A stretch of 46,558 nt of DNA, from assembly GCA_016934575.1 (NCBI GenBank), contig JAFGSN010000065.1:1-46558 (forward strand), given 5' to 3'. This document shows, in pieces, positions 1-9,200 of the stretch. The DNA is from Vicinamibacteria bacterium. GTDB lineage: Bacteria > Acidobacteriota > Vicinamibacteria > Fen-336. Below the pieces are notes generated by a model. That model saw only the letters and a program-made list of their open reading frames with translations. It was not told the origin of the DNA and did no database searches. Positions within the stretch are counted from its first letter, which is position 1. Every line of letters starts with the position of its first letter. A program made the translations under genes and the position numbers.

Positions 1-1356
1 GGACTCGCATCAGCCACCAGCATCGTCGTGGCCAACATGGTCGGAGCCGGCATCTTCACGACATCCGGCCTGCTCATGAAGGATCTCCATGACGCCTGGC
101 TGTTGCTCGCTCTATGGCTGATCGGCGGCCTGATCGCCCTTGGCGGCGCGCTCTGCTACGGAGAGTTGAGCGCCGCGATACCGCGCGCGGGCGGCGAATA
201 CGTTTTCCTGTCGAGGATTTTCCACCCATCACTGGGATTTCTCAGCGGTTGGGTCTCGCTGTTTGCCGGATTCTCCGCGCCGATTGCCGCCTCCGCTATC
301 GGCTTCTCCGAATACCTCGATAGCGCCTTCCCGGCTCTGTTCGATTCCGGGCTGTTCGGATTTCCCGTCAAAGCCGCCGTCTTAAAAAAAGCCAGCGCCA
401 TGGCCGTGATCATCGCCTTCACGTTGATCCACCTCCGCGGCATTCGCTTCGGAGCTCGGGTCCAGAATACGCTGACGCTTCTCAAGGTGGGGCTCATCGT
501 CGCGCTCATTCTCTGGGGCTTCACGGCCGGAACCGGCGACTTCGGACATCTCATGGACGACACCGGGGCGACAACCGACAATCGGACCATGAAATCCATC
601 GGCCTTTCCCTGATGTGGATCATGTTCGCCTATGCCGGATGGAACGCGTCAGCCTACATCGGTTCCGAGATCCGCGATCCCGTCCGCAACCTGCCGCGCT
701 CCCTGCTGCTGGGAACCGGGCTCGTCATGGCGTTGTATATCGGACTGAACCTGTTTTTCGTTTACGCCGTTCCGCCGAGAGAGATGGAAGGAGTGATCTC
801 AGTGGCGGGACTTGCCGCCACACGGGCTTTCGGAAGCGCCTCAGGCTCTCTTGTCTCCCTCCTCGCGGCATTTGCGTTGTTCTCTTCCCTGAGCGCCTAC
901 ATCATCCTCGGGCCAAGAGTCTATTTTTCCATGGCGCGGGACGGTTACTTCTTCCGCTTCGCCTGCAAGATCAATCCGCGTTTCCGAGTGCCGTCCCGTT
1001 CCATCGTTCTTCAGGGGGCGATCGCCTTGATCATGGTGCTTTTCGGCGCCTTCGATCAGATCCTCACATATATGGGCTTTTCTCTTGGCATCTTCCCCAT
1101 CCTGGCGACGTTGGCGCTCTTCAAGCTGCGGCGATCGGGACGAAGCGAGCATCGGATGCCCGGCTATCCGCTCGTGCCCGCCGCTTTCGTTCTCGTTTCC
1201 TTTGGAATTCTCGTCCTGGCCTTTCTTGAACGGCCGGTGGAATCCTCGATCGCCATCGCCATGGTTCTCGTCGGCATACCGGTCTTTCTGGTTTTTCGGA
1301 AGGTCAGAGGAACAGCCGCGAACGTCGCTTCACCGGCCGACACGGTCGCCCTGTGA
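1..1356 (+). CDS. APC-family amino acid permease, 5' end outside the window
   Basis: A polytopic inner-membrane transporter of the amino acid-polyamine-organocation (APC) superfamily. It probably exchanges or imports amino acids with protons or another solute. The reading frame is open from base 1, and the first visible residues run straight into the glycine-rich helix-1 motif VGAGIFTTSG, which forms the substrate site in this family. The true start therefore lies a few codons upstream of the window and the GTG at 28 is internal. About 450 residues are visible with roughly 12 hydrophobic segments. A charged loop near residues 210-225 (GSEIRDPVRNLPRS) matches the conserved cytoplasmic loop of the L-type/cationic branch. 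The substrate cannot be named. The stop is at 1354-1356, convergent with the PilZ gene. Confidence 0.9.
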   Translation, partial: GLASATSIVVANMVGAGIFTTSGLLMKDLHDAWLLLALWLIGGLIALGGALCYGELSAAIPRAGGEYVFLSRIFHPSLGFLSGWVSLFAGFSAPIAASAIGFSEYLDSAFPALFDSGLFGFPVKAAVLKKASAMAVIIAFTLIHLRGIRFGARVQNTLTLLKVGLIVALILWGFTAGTGDFGHLMDDTGATTDNRTMKSIGLSLMWIMFAYAGWNASAYIGSEIRDPVRNLPRSLLLGTGLVMALYIGLNLFFVYAVPPREMEGVISVAGLAATRAFGSASGSLVSLLAAFALFSSLSAYIILGPRVYFSMARDGYFFRFACKINPRFRVPSRSIVLQGAIALIMVLFGAFDQILTYMGFSLGIFPILATLALFKLRRSGRSEHRMPGYPLVPAAFVLVSFGILVLAFLERPVESSIAIAMVLVGIPVFLVFRKVRGTAANVASPADTVAL

Positions 1357-1400
1357 TGGTCGTGCCCGACGCATAACGCAAGACGGTCGCCTGACTCGAG

Positions 1401-1742
1401 TCACGCCGACGTGGATTGGCCAAAGAGGCGGCCGAGCTTGGCGCGCGCGTCATCGTCAAGCGCCGTGAATTCCACTCCAATCTCGACGCGACCGTTCTCG
1501 ATCCCACGCTCCCATACCACGCGGGCATGCGACTTCACGACCTCGCGGTTGACCGTGATGAGAAGCTGGAGATGGGCGCCGAGGCCGAAAGACTCATTGC
1601 TCGTGAACATGCAACCGCCGAGACCCATCACCAGGGTCCTGCCGAGCTCCTCCGCGGGCGCATCTCCGAGTCTGTTGACCAGCACCGCGTTGCAGGATGG
1701 AATCCGCGGAAAACGGCGTTTCTTCGAATATTCTGAGCTCAT
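1401..1742 (-). CDS. single-domain PilZ protein
   Basis: A 113-residue PilZ-domain protein. Such proteins usually bind cyclic di-GMP and relay it to motility, secretion or exopolysaccharide machinery. The N-terminal RxxxR motif is present (R9 to R13, RRFPR), and the C-terminal strand ends in IGVEFTALDDDARAKLGRLF, typical of the family. The second ligand motif, normally (D/N)xSxxG, is degenerate: the matching stretch is VMGLGGCMF, lacking both the acidic/Asn and Ser positions, so binding may be weak or absent. The ATG start is supported by GGGAG six bases upstream. A -10-like TACAAT lies just upstream. It appears to be monocistronic. Confidence 0.85.
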   Translation of the reverse strand: MSSEYSKKRRFPRIPSCNAVLVNRLGDAPAEELGRTLVMGLGGCMFTSNESFGLGAHLQLLITVNREVVKSHARVVWERGIENGRVEIGVEFTALDDDARAKLGRLFGQSTSA

Positions 1743-1762
1743 GCCTGTCTCCCGGCCGTCGT

Positions 1763-1768
1763 ATTGTA
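1763..1768 (-). promoter_or_regulatory. candidate -10 box for the PilZ gene
   Basis: Read on the minus strand this is TACAAT (5 of 6 matches to TATAAT). Transcription from it would start roughly 15 nt before the PilZ ATG. No good -35 hexamer lies at the expected distance, so this is only suggestive. Confidence 0.3.
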
Positions 1769-1933
1769 CATCCAGGCGCCGAGGCCAGGGCTGTGTCGCT
1801 CGTCACCGCACAGGATCCAACCTCGTGAGTCGTTCCGGACGTTCGTGATCGAGCGCGAAAACGAGGCGGCGTTGACGCGACTCGCGACCGCAAGCGCGCC
1901 TCGAAAGGGGGGGGGCGCCCAATCGGCGTCCGA

Positions 1934-2926
1934 TCATTCCTCATTGGCCGCGAGGCGAAGCCCGAGTCGATCGATCACGGATTGTGGACCGCCGGTCATC
2001 AACTGCGCGGGCAGACCGGCCACGTCCACCGGGGAGGGCGGATCGAGAGCAAGACGAATCGACTTCGGCTTCTCGATGAAAATGATGAGCGGCTCGCAGA
2101 GCGACCGCATCCACGGCTCCGCTCGTTTGTCGCATTCTCCGCGAAGCCGATCCAGCATCCGGCGGCGCGCTTCGTCCGGCGTGGCGCCCTTATCAGCGGC
2201 CTCCAGGCAGTAGACGACCTCCATCAAGCCGCTGTTCCGCAGAACGATACGGGCTCCATGGATTCTCAGCTCCGCGAGCAACGTCAAGGCGCCCTGCTGC
2301 AACTGCCGATGGACGGCGCCTGTTTGCCGTATCTTGGCGTCGCGGCCCATCTGCTCCAGCTTGGCGAGATCCAATCCGCTCACGTCCAGATCGAGCGACA
2401 GCGCGCCGAGCTGTGCCGACGATACGGAAACGTCCAGTCGGAATTCTTTCTGTTCTTCGGGTTGATAACTGGCGCGGTATTCTCCATCGAAGGTAATCGG
2501 CGCGGCGAGCCGCTTCTTGACGGCCGGAGGCGCCAGAGCGACATGCGCGTCGAGCTGCGGCGAGCTGATCCGATGAAACTCGATTTCCTGCTCGCGCGTG
2601 AAATCGCCGCCGGATCTGATCTGCGTCCATTTCTTGACGTCGATCGCGCCAATGTTGACGATCAGAGGCTCGCGGGTCTTCTTATTGAACTCGAGAGAGA
2701 CGTCATGCAACACGACGCGACGGCCAAACGGGCTGACGTCGACGTCGCCGAGGCCGATCTTCAGCGCGCCCTTCGACTCGCGCTCGATTTTCTCCGCCGT
2801 CCGGTACACGTTGCGCCGGAACGAACGACTCAAACCAATCCACAGTCCGACGGCGGCCATGATCAGGAGCACGACCAGAGACGCTATGGCAATAATGACA
2901 ATCGATCTTCGTTTTTGACTTTTCAT
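1934..2926 (-). CDS. membrane-anchored protein of unknown function, AsmA-like in outline
   Basis: I do not recognise the family with confidence. From the chosen start (MKSQKRRS) the 330-residue product has a basic N-terminus, one transmembrane segment at about residues 9-30, and a long extracytoplasmic region rich in beta-strand patterns (for example LKIGLGDVDVSPFGRRVVLHDVSLEF). That region recalls AsmA/DUF748-type proteins, which have repeated strands and are thought to span or line the periplasm. The start is chosen because GGGGA lies six bases upstream and the hydrophobic anchor follows at once; the frame stays open for 24 more codons upstream. It lies downstream of accD on the same strand, with a possible promoter of its own at 3030-3059. 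Confidence 0.6.
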   Translation of the reverse strand: MKSQKRRSIVIIAIASLVVLLIMAAVGLWIGLSRSFRRNVYRTAEKIERESKGALKIGLGDVDVSPFGRRVVLHDVSLEFNKKTREPLIVNIGAIDVKKWTQIRSGGDFTREQEIEFHRISSPQLDAHVALAPPAVKKRLAAPITFDGEYRASYQPEEQKEFRLDVSVSSAQLGALSLDLDVSGLDLAKLEQMGRDAKIRQTGAVHRQLQQGALTLLAELRIHGARIVLRNSGLMEVVYCLEAADKGATPDEARRRMLDRLRGECDKRAEPWMRSLCEPLIIFIEKPKSIRLALDPPSPVDVAGLPAQLMTGGPQSVIDRLGLRLAANEE

Positions 2927-3029
2927 GAATGTCCCCGCCGGCGAGCGCGCGACCGGGCCGCGCTCGGCCATGATGCTACGGTCTGAATCGCGACTCAAGT
3001 GAACGCCGGTATCACGATCCGACGCGAAC

Positions 3030-3059
3030 AGATTACGTCACGAGCATAAACACCGTCAA
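3030..3059 (-). promoter_or_regulatory. candidate sigma70-type promoter for the 1934-2926 gene
   Basis: On the minus strand TTGACG (3054-3059) is followed after 18 nt by TAATCT (3030-3035). The -35 is good and the -10 weak. The site lies between the accD stop and the next gene, where a promoter would make sense. Confidence 0.3.
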
Positions 3060-3070
3060 TCCAAGGCCTG

Positions 3071-3910
3071 TCAGCCGAGAAAGTACTTCAGACAACAGAT
3101 CAGCGTGGCCTTGAGATCACGCCGGTCGACGATCAGATCGATCATGCCATGATCGAGGAGAAACTCGGAGCGCTGAAAACCGGGCGGCAGTTTCTGGCGA
3201 ATCGTCTGCTCGATCACTCTTGGACCGGCGAAACCGATCAACGCGTTCGGCTCGGCGATGTTCAGATCCCCCAACATGGCGTAGGATGCCGTCACCCCTC
3301 CCGTTGTTGGATCGGTGAGCACGCTGATGAACGGGACCCCCGCCTCGTCCAGATGAGCGAGCGCCGCCGAGATCTTGGCCATCTGCATCAGGGAAAGCGC
3401 GCCTTCCATCATGCGAGCGCCGCCGGAGCAAGAAACGACGATCAACGGCAGCCGCTCATGCGCCGCCTTCTCCACGGCCCGCGCCACCTTCTCGCCGACG
3501 ACCACGCCCATCGATCCGCCGATGAAGGCGTACTCCATGGATGCGATGATGGCGCGCATGCCGCCCATCTCTCCCAGCGCGGAAATCAGCGCATCGCACG
3601 AGTTCGTGCGCGCGCGTCCATGCTTGAGACGCGCGGCATAAGGCTTGGTGTCGACGAAGCGCAGCGGATCGGAGCTCACGAGGCCGCGATCGAACTCCGT
3701 CCACGGGCCGTTGAAAAGGAGCGCCAGTCGTTCGCGAGCCGAGATGCGGAAATGAAAGCCGCACTTGGGGCAGACGTTCTGATTCCGTACGACCTCTTTG
3801 CGATAGATGATTTCCTTGCAGGATCCGCACCTGACCCACAAGCCTTCGGGAATGCGGCTCTCCTGCCCTCCGGAAATCAACGGACTCGGTTCTCGTCTAA
3901 ACCATGACAT
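3071..3910 (-). CDS. accD: acetyl-CoA carboxylase carboxyltransferase subunit beta
   Basis: Beta subunit of the carboxyltransferase half of acetyl-CoA carboxylase. With AccA it transfers CO2 from biotin-BCCP to acetyl-CoA, the first committed step of fatty acid synthesis. The 279-residue product begins MSWFRRE and carries the N-terminal zinc ribbon (CGSC ... CPKC), then the crotonase-fold core with EKVARAVEKA, SCSGGARMMEG, LTDPTTGGVTASYAMLGD and GFAGPRVIEQTIRQ, all hallmarks of AccD. Length is normal. The frame is open for 73 more codons upstream, but these run through a terminator hairpin and do not look like AccD. No clear Shine-Dalgarno precedes the ATG, which follows an A/U-rich leader. 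accA and folC are not in the window. Confidence 0.96.
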   Translation of the reverse strand: MSWFRREPSPLISGGQESRIPEGLWVRCGSCKEIIYRKEVVRNQNVCPKCGFHFRISARERLALLFNGPWTEFDRGLVSSDPLRFVDTKPYAARLKHGRARTNSCDALISALGEMGGMRAIIASMEYAFIGGSMGVVVGEKVARAVEKAAHERLPLIVVSCSGGARMMEGALSLMQMAKISAALAHLDEAGVPFISVLTDPTTGGVTASYAMLGDLNIAEPNALIGFAGPRVIEQTIRQKLPPGFQRSEFLLDHGMIDLIVDRRDLKATLICCLKYFLG

Positions 3911-3949
3911 TTTTAAAAAACACACGCGCTCTTCACGAGCGTGACGCCG

Positions 3950-3978
3950 ATCGTACCAGTCGCAGCCCGGCGGGACAA
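3950..3978 (-). promoter_or_regulatory. candidate promoter for accD
   Basis: On the minus strand TTGTCC (3973-3978), a 17-nt spacer and TACGAT (3950-3955), with TGG just before the -10 giving an extended -10 element. Predicted initiation is about 33 nt upstream of the accD ATG. It sits directly after the terminator of the upstream kinase transcript, consistent with accD being transcribed separately. Confidence 0.45.
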
Positions 3979-4000
3979 CCGGGAGACACGACGTCGTAAA

Positions 4001-4041
4001 ACGAGAAAAAGGACGCCGGGACGAGGCGAATCGCCCCGGCG
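4001..4041 (-). terminator. rho-independent terminator after the kinase/coiled-coil operon
   Basis: A 7-bp stem CGCCGGG/CCCGGCG (4014-4020 with 4035-4041) encloses a smaller GCG/CGC stem. Read leftward on the minus strand it is followed by CCTTTTTCTCGTTTT. The hairpin and T-rich tract fit an intrinsic terminator ending the leftward transcript of the kinase and the 76-residue protein before accD. Confidence 0.65.
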
Positions 4042-4068
4042 AGCCTCGATCGGCCGTTTCGGCCTGCC

Positions 4069-4299
4069 CTACTCTGACGGAGTCTCGTCTTCTTTCTCGA
4101 GGTCGTTTTCGATGCCGAGTATCCGACAAGCGCCGTCATAGATCTGCTTCGCGGCGTTCTTGGCGTTCTGGAGCTCCGCGAGTCGCTCCTTGACCCGGGC
4201 TAGTTCCTCCTCGATCTGACGATTGAGATCGCTGATCTGTTTACGGGTCACGTCCAGCGTCTGTTGATAAAACTGCAACTGTTCCTTGCCGATCGCCAT
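4069..4299 (-). CDS. small coiled-coil protein of unknown function
   Basis: A 76-residue acidic protein, almost entirely predicted coiled coil (residues about 5-60, heptads around QISDLNRQIEEELARVKERL), with no signal peptide or membrane segment. It has a very strong ribosome-binding site (AGGAGG, about 7 nt upstream). Its start lies only 17 nt after the Ser/Thr kinase stop codon, so the two genes are almost certainly one operon. It may be an adaptor, scaffold or substrate of the kinase; that is inference from position. No family is recognised. Confidence 0.75.
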   Translation of the reverse strand: MAIGKEQLQFYQQTLDVTRKQISDLNRQIEEELARVKERLAELQNAKNAAKQIYDGACRILGIENDLEKEDETPSE

Positions 4300-4316
4300 G
4301 CTGATTCCTCCTCAAG

Positions 4317-6044
4317 TCATTTTATCCCAAGCCGCCTCAATAGTTTCTTGACAGACGTCTGTTCATCGAGCGGCTTGGCCGGCCGAGGCGCGGCGGGCGT
4401 GGAATGCGCTTCGAATTCCATCTCCAGCCGGGATTCACGGCCATCCGGAGTCTCGATCGGCTCATCCGCGGGCTGCGGCGCGCCGCGCTCCCGCTCGTCG
4501 AAAAGCACCGTCATGAAGCGGGCCAACTCGGCCATGGTCGGAGGCTGCGGTCGCTCATACAGGACCCGATCGAGGTCTTTGTACATCTCGCCCGCTTCCT
4601 GATAGCGGCTCTCCGGATCGCGCGCGAGAGCCTTCAGGACGATCCGCTCGATGCGGTCGGGGATACGCGGGTTGAACATCGTGGGCTGAGCGATGTCGCA
4701 CTGACGCACGACTTCGAGAATGCCCGCCTGTGAGCCGCCCATGAAGGGCTTCTGCTCCGTGAGCATTTCGTAAAAGATCAGACCCAGGGAAAAAATGTCC
4801 GAGCGGCGGTCCATCGGCTTGCCCCAGGCTTGCTCGGGACTCATGTAAAGCAGCTTGCCGCGAAGAGCGCCGCTGTCGGTCGTGCGCGCCTTGGCGGCCG
4901 CCCTGGCGATGCCGAAATCCGTCAGCTTCACTTCTCCTTCGAACGAGATCAGGATGTTCTGCGGGCTGACGTCGCGGTGAACGATCAGCAGCGCGCGTCC
5001 GTCGTCGTCACGCTTGCGGTGCGCGTACTCCAAAGCCTGGCAGACGCGGCTGACGATGAACACCGTGAGATCGAGCGGAATGCGCATCCCGCGTTCCTGC
5101 GTGCGGCGCACGATCGTCCGCAGGTCGCGGCCGTGGACGTGTTCCATGGCGATGAAGTACGCCTTGCCGATACGTCCCAGGTCGAAGATCTGCACGATGT
5201 TCGGATGGTTGAGACCGGCGACCATCTTGGCCTCGTTGACGAACATCTCCACGAATTCCTGGTTGTCGGAAAGGTGATTCAGAATGCGCTTGACCGCCAG
5301 CACTTTTTCGAAACCTTCGACTCCCGTCCGCTTGGCGCGATAGACCTCCGCCATGCCCCCCGTAGCGATCTTTTCGAGAAGACGGTAGGGACCGAAGATG
5401 TGGTCGGCGCTGGGCGCTGCGCGCACGGAACGTTGAGAGCGGGGGGATGGGCCGAGAGCCTCCTCGACGACCGCCGCGAGGTCGAGGGCGGATTCGTCCG
5501 GTTCGGGAGGCGTCAAGGCATGGAAGCGAACGCCAGGCCGCTTGACGCGTGAGCGGCTGGCGCGCCGATCGTCCCTTCGTCGTGAGCCGTCGCTCGGCGG
5601 CGGAGGCGAGGGATCCCATTGCGGCGAAGTGGCGGCGGACTCGAGCAGTGAAACGAGCGAATCCGACGTGTCGGCAGCGCCGGCTTCCGTTGCTTGATCT
5701 TCCACGAACGGGACGATCGGGCCGGATTCATCCGGAGCCGGATCCAGAGAATCGCTCCGAGGCCCTTCTCCAAGCGCGTCAAGGAGCTTCGCCATGTCTT
5801 GAGGGAGCGCGATTTCGCCGGATGCTTCGCCGTTCGAAGCGCCCTTCGAGTCATTCACTTGAACTCGAATCGGACCGTGACGGGATGACGCGCCTCGACT
5901 CGAGTCCGGGCTAGGAGCGTCCACGAGATCGCCAAACAGGTCGTCGGACGTGTAGAGCGGCTCATCCGTCGCCGACACGGACGAAGGCGCCTCGATGGAT
6001 GCCTTCGAGGACGAACGGCGCGCTCGTCTTGGTCCTGGACTCAT
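4317..6044 (-). CDS. cytosolic Hanks-type Ser/Thr protein kinase
   Basis: A PknB-like eukaryotic-type protein kinase of 575 residues. Residues 1 to about 215 are low-complexity and acidic/Ser-Pro-rich, probably disordered. The kinase domain spans about 218-490: glycine loop KIATGGMAEVY, ATP-binding lysine K252 (AVKRI), catalytic HRD with D358 (VHRDVSPQN), metal-binding D376 (TDFGIAR) and the MSPEQ activation-segment end. All key residues are present, so it should be active. The tail (about 490-575) is again Pro/Glu-rich, and there is no transmembrane segment, unlike classical PknB sensors. GGAGA precedes the ATG. It is divergent from the solenoid kinase gene and co-transcribed with the small coiled-coil gene. 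Confidence 0.92.
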   Translation of the reverse strand: MSPGPRRARRSSSKASIEAPSSVSATDEPLYTSDDLFGDLVDAPSPDSSRGASSRHGPIRVQVNDSKGASNGEASGEIALPQDMAKLLDALGEGPRSDSLDPAPDESGPIVPFVEDQATEAGAADTSDSLVSLLESAATSPQWDPSPPPPSDGSRRRDDRRASRSRVKRPGVRFHALTPPEPDESALDLAAVVEEALGPSPRSQRSVRAAPSADHIFGPYRLLEKIATGGMAEVYRAKRTGVEGFEKVLAVKRILNHLSDNQEFVEMFVNEAKMVAGLNHPNIVQIFDLGRIGKAYFIAMEHVHGRDLRTIVRRTQERGMRIPLDLTVFIVSRVCQALEYAHRKRDDDGRALLIVHRDVSPQNILISFEGEVKLTDFGIARAAAKARTTDSGALRGKLLYMSPEQAWGKPMDRRSDIFSLGLIFYEMLTEQKPFMGGSQAGILEVVRQCDIAQPTMFNPRIPDRIERIVLKALARDPESRYQEAGEMYKDLDRVLYERPQPPTMAELARFMTVLFDERERGAPQPADEPIETPDGRESRLEMEFEAHSTPAAPRPAKPLDEQTSVKKLLRRLGIK

Positions 6045-6065
6045 GTTTCTCCGTCGGATTCTCGG

Positions 6066-6079
6066 AGCCCGTTCGGGCT
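6066..6079. promoter_or_regulatory. perfect inverted repeat in the kinase 5' leader
   Basis: AGCCCG-TT-CGGGCT is a perfect 6+6 dyad between the predicted -10 and the start codon of the kinase gene. It could form a leader hairpin in the transcript or act as an operator. Confidence 0.35.
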
Positions 6080-6089
6080 GATCGGATTG

Positions 6090-6117
6090 AGAATAGCAGG
6101 ATAACCGGCCAAATCAA
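6090..6117 (-). promoter_or_regulatory. candidate promoter for the Ser/Thr kinase operon
   Basis: On the minus strand TTGATT (6112-6117), a 16-nt spacer and TATTCT (6090-6095), preceded by TGC (extended -10). It lies in the 204-bp divergent intergenic region about 45 bp upstream of the kinase ATG. Confidence 0.4.
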
Positions 6118-6178
6118 AGATCTGGATGGCCGAATTCGACGGCGACCGAATCCTGCGCGGCACTCCGAGACCTCCTTC

Positions 6179-6187
6179 TGCTATAAT
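6179..6187 (+). promoter_or_regulatory. extended -10 promoter for the solenoid-kinase operon
   Basis: TGCTATAAT is a perfect TATAAT hexamer with an extended TGn motif. No clear -35 lies 17 nt upstream, as is common for extended -10 promoters. Predicted initiation is near 6194, giving a leader of about 55 nt before the ATG at 6249. Confidence 0.55.
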
Positions 6188-6248
6188 GAGTTAGCGCGTT
6201 CTCTAGGCACGTTCGGGCGTATCGCGGCGATCATTTCGAGAGTCTGGC

Positions 6249-9200
6249 ATGGATTTCCTGATCTCCCGGTTATATCAGCTTCTGGCGCATCCGTATATTC
6301 CATGGTTAATTCTTTTACTCACGCTGCTTGTCATCTATCAGAAGCTCCTGCCCCGTTTGCGTATGCGCATGCCGGGTATGAATCTGAGCGCTCAAGGCCT
6401 GCTCGAGAAGCTGGCGGGAAGCCGTTATACGGAAATCAAGCTCGAAGCCGCGGTCAAGCGCGAGAAAAAGAATGGCAATACTCTGGCTGCCGGCCGGCTA
6501 TATGAAGAAGCGGGTCGGCCGAATCAGGCTGTCGAAGTGTATCTCGAAGGGCAGGAATTCATCGCGGCGGCCGTGGTGATCGAGAAAATGGGACGCGTCG
6601 AACGCGCGGCCGACCTGTACTTGCAGGCGGGCGACTACAAGAAAGCAGCGGCATTGTACGTTCAGGCCGGCAAGGCGGCGCGTGCCGCCGCGCTTTTCCA
6701 GGAACGCGGCAATAACGTCGACGCCGCGCGGCTCTATGCTCAAGCCGGTCACTGGGATAAGTCCGCCGACCTCTACGAGAAGAGCGGCTACGCCCACAAA
6801 GCGGCGGAATCGTATGAAAAGAAAGGCGATTTTCATAAGGCCGCGGAATGCTGGGAACGTCATTTCATGGAAAACGTCACCTTTTCGACGACGTATTCCT
6901 CGACCGCGGTGACTCCCGAACAGAAGAGCGCGCTGTATTCGGGACGCCTTTTCGAGAAAGCCGGCGATCTGGAACGCGCCTTCCAGATCTATGAACGGGG
7001 GAGTTATTTCCGTGAGGCGGCCAACGTCGCCATGGCCCAACAACGGTACTCCAAAGCCGCGGAGTACTTCATGCGCGCGGAAGACGCGGCAAGCGCCGCC
7101 AACGCTTTCGACCAAGCGGGAGATCCCGTCAAGGCCGCCAACCTGCGTGGAGAAGTCGCCCTTAAGGAGGATCGCGTCGCCGAGGCCGCGCGTCATTTCC
7201 AGGAAGGACAGGATTACCTGCGATCAGCGGAGCTATTTGAATCCATCGACATGCTGGCGGAAGCGGCCGCGGCTTACGAGGTCGGCGAAAGCTTCGCCGC
7301 GGCGGGCTCGGTCTATGTTCGCGCCGGCTTGAAAGAGCGCGCCGCCGGGAGCTATGAAAAAGCAGGCGATCTCGAGACCGCGGCCAAGCTCTACGAAGAA
7401 GCGGGGCTGGGGCGCAAGTCGATGGATCTGTACGCGCGCGCCGGACAGAGTTTCAAGAGCGGAGAGGCGGCGGCGAAATCCGGCGATCGAGAGAAGGCCG
7501 TCGCATTACTCCAGAAAGTGCCGCCATCAGATGACAACTACCGCCGCGCCACGGAGTTGCTGGCCGAGATCTTTATCAGAAACAGCCAGCCGGATCTGGC
7601 CATCGAGCGTCTGCAGAAGGTCATCGCCAACGAAAGCATCTCGCAGACGAACATGGACCTCTTCTACTGGCTCGCGGCGGCGTACGAATCCGCGGGTCAG
7701 GGCGAGTCGGCGCTCGACCTCTATCGCAAGATACTGGCCGAAGATCTTCAATACCGGGACGTTCCTCAAAGGCTGAGGAGGCTGGAGTCGGGCGCTTCCG
7801 AACCCGCCGGTGCGGTTGATCGCATCGGCAAGTACCTGCTCCAAGACAAGATCGGGCAGGGAGCCATGGGCGAGGTCTATCGCGCGCGCGACCCCATCCT
7901 GAACCGCGACGTGGCGCTCAAGGTCATCACGGCCAATCTGGCCGCGGATCCCGAGTTGCAGGCTCGCTTCCGTATCGAAGCCCAATCGGCCGCCCAATTG
8001 AATCATCCCAACATCATCACGGTATATGACTTCGGCGAGGAAGGCGGCAAGGCTTTTCTGGCCACCGAGCTGCTTGAGGGAATCGACCTCCGGCGACTCA
8101 TCGGCAAACCGGCGATGCGGGATCTGGATCGCGTCCTCTTCATCGTGGAACAGATCTGCGACGGTCTCGCGTACGCGCATTCGAAAAACGTCGTGCATCG
8201 CGATCTCAAGCCCGGCAACATCCACATCCTTCCCTCCGGCCGCGTCAAGATCCTTGATTTCGGCCTCGCGCGGCTCGGCGCGTCAGAGATAACTCAAGCC
8301 GGACAGATACTGGGAACTCCGCACTACATGGCTCCCGAGCAAGCGATGAGCGGCGCCATCGATCACCGCGCGGATCTCTTCACCCTCGGCAGCGTGCTCT
8401 ATGAGATGCTTGTCGGCCGCAAGGCTTTCGAGGCTGAATCCCTGCCGGGCGTCATGAACTCCGTGCTCACCGAAAACCCGGAACCTCCGTCTTCCAGGCG
8501 ACCCGACATTCCCGTGATCGTGGATGAGCTGGTTCGGAAGGCGCTGGCCAAGGATCCCGCAAGCCGATTCCAGAACGCGGCGGAGATGAAAGCCGCGGCG
8601 GGCGCCGCGCGGCGAGCGCTGGCGGCGGCGCCTGGCGCCGCGCCCGCACAGGCCCAACGCGTCCAGCCAACGGCCCCGCCGGTTGCTCCATTTCGAGACG
8701 CGTCAGAGAGTGCTCCGAGCCCGCCACCCGAGCAACCCGTCGTTGTTACGGCGACACCCGCGGCGCGCTTCCTGCGCCGCGATGAAGTCGGTCGCGGTCC
8801 TCTCGGCGTTGTCTATCGGGGCGAGGATCAAAAAAGCGGCCGTATCGTCGCCCTCCGGTTCTTGCCCGCCGAGTTGCTCGAGCCCGAAGGAACGCTGAAG
8901 GCGGTGGTCGATGACCTGCGTTCGGCTTCCCAAGTATCCCATCCCCACCTGGCTAAAGTGCTCGGCTTCATAGAAATGGACGGTCAACACTGCGTGGTCA
9001 GCGAGCTCGTGCCGGGCAGAGACTTCGCGCAAGCGCTCGCCGCGAAGCAACGCCTGCCGATGGTGCAGATTCTGGCGCTTGGTAAAGTCCTGGCCCAGAC
9101 TTTGTCCGCAATCCATGGTCAGGGCATGATTCACGGCTCGATCCAGCCTTCGAACGTGATGATCGCCTCCGGAATCGTCAAGCTCGTCGACCTGGGATTG

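Noticed and set aside
3911-4129. A 73-codon N-terminal extension of accD
   Set aside because: It runs through the terminator hairpin and the promoter of accD and overlaps the coiled-coil gene; the family start at MSWFRRE is normal.
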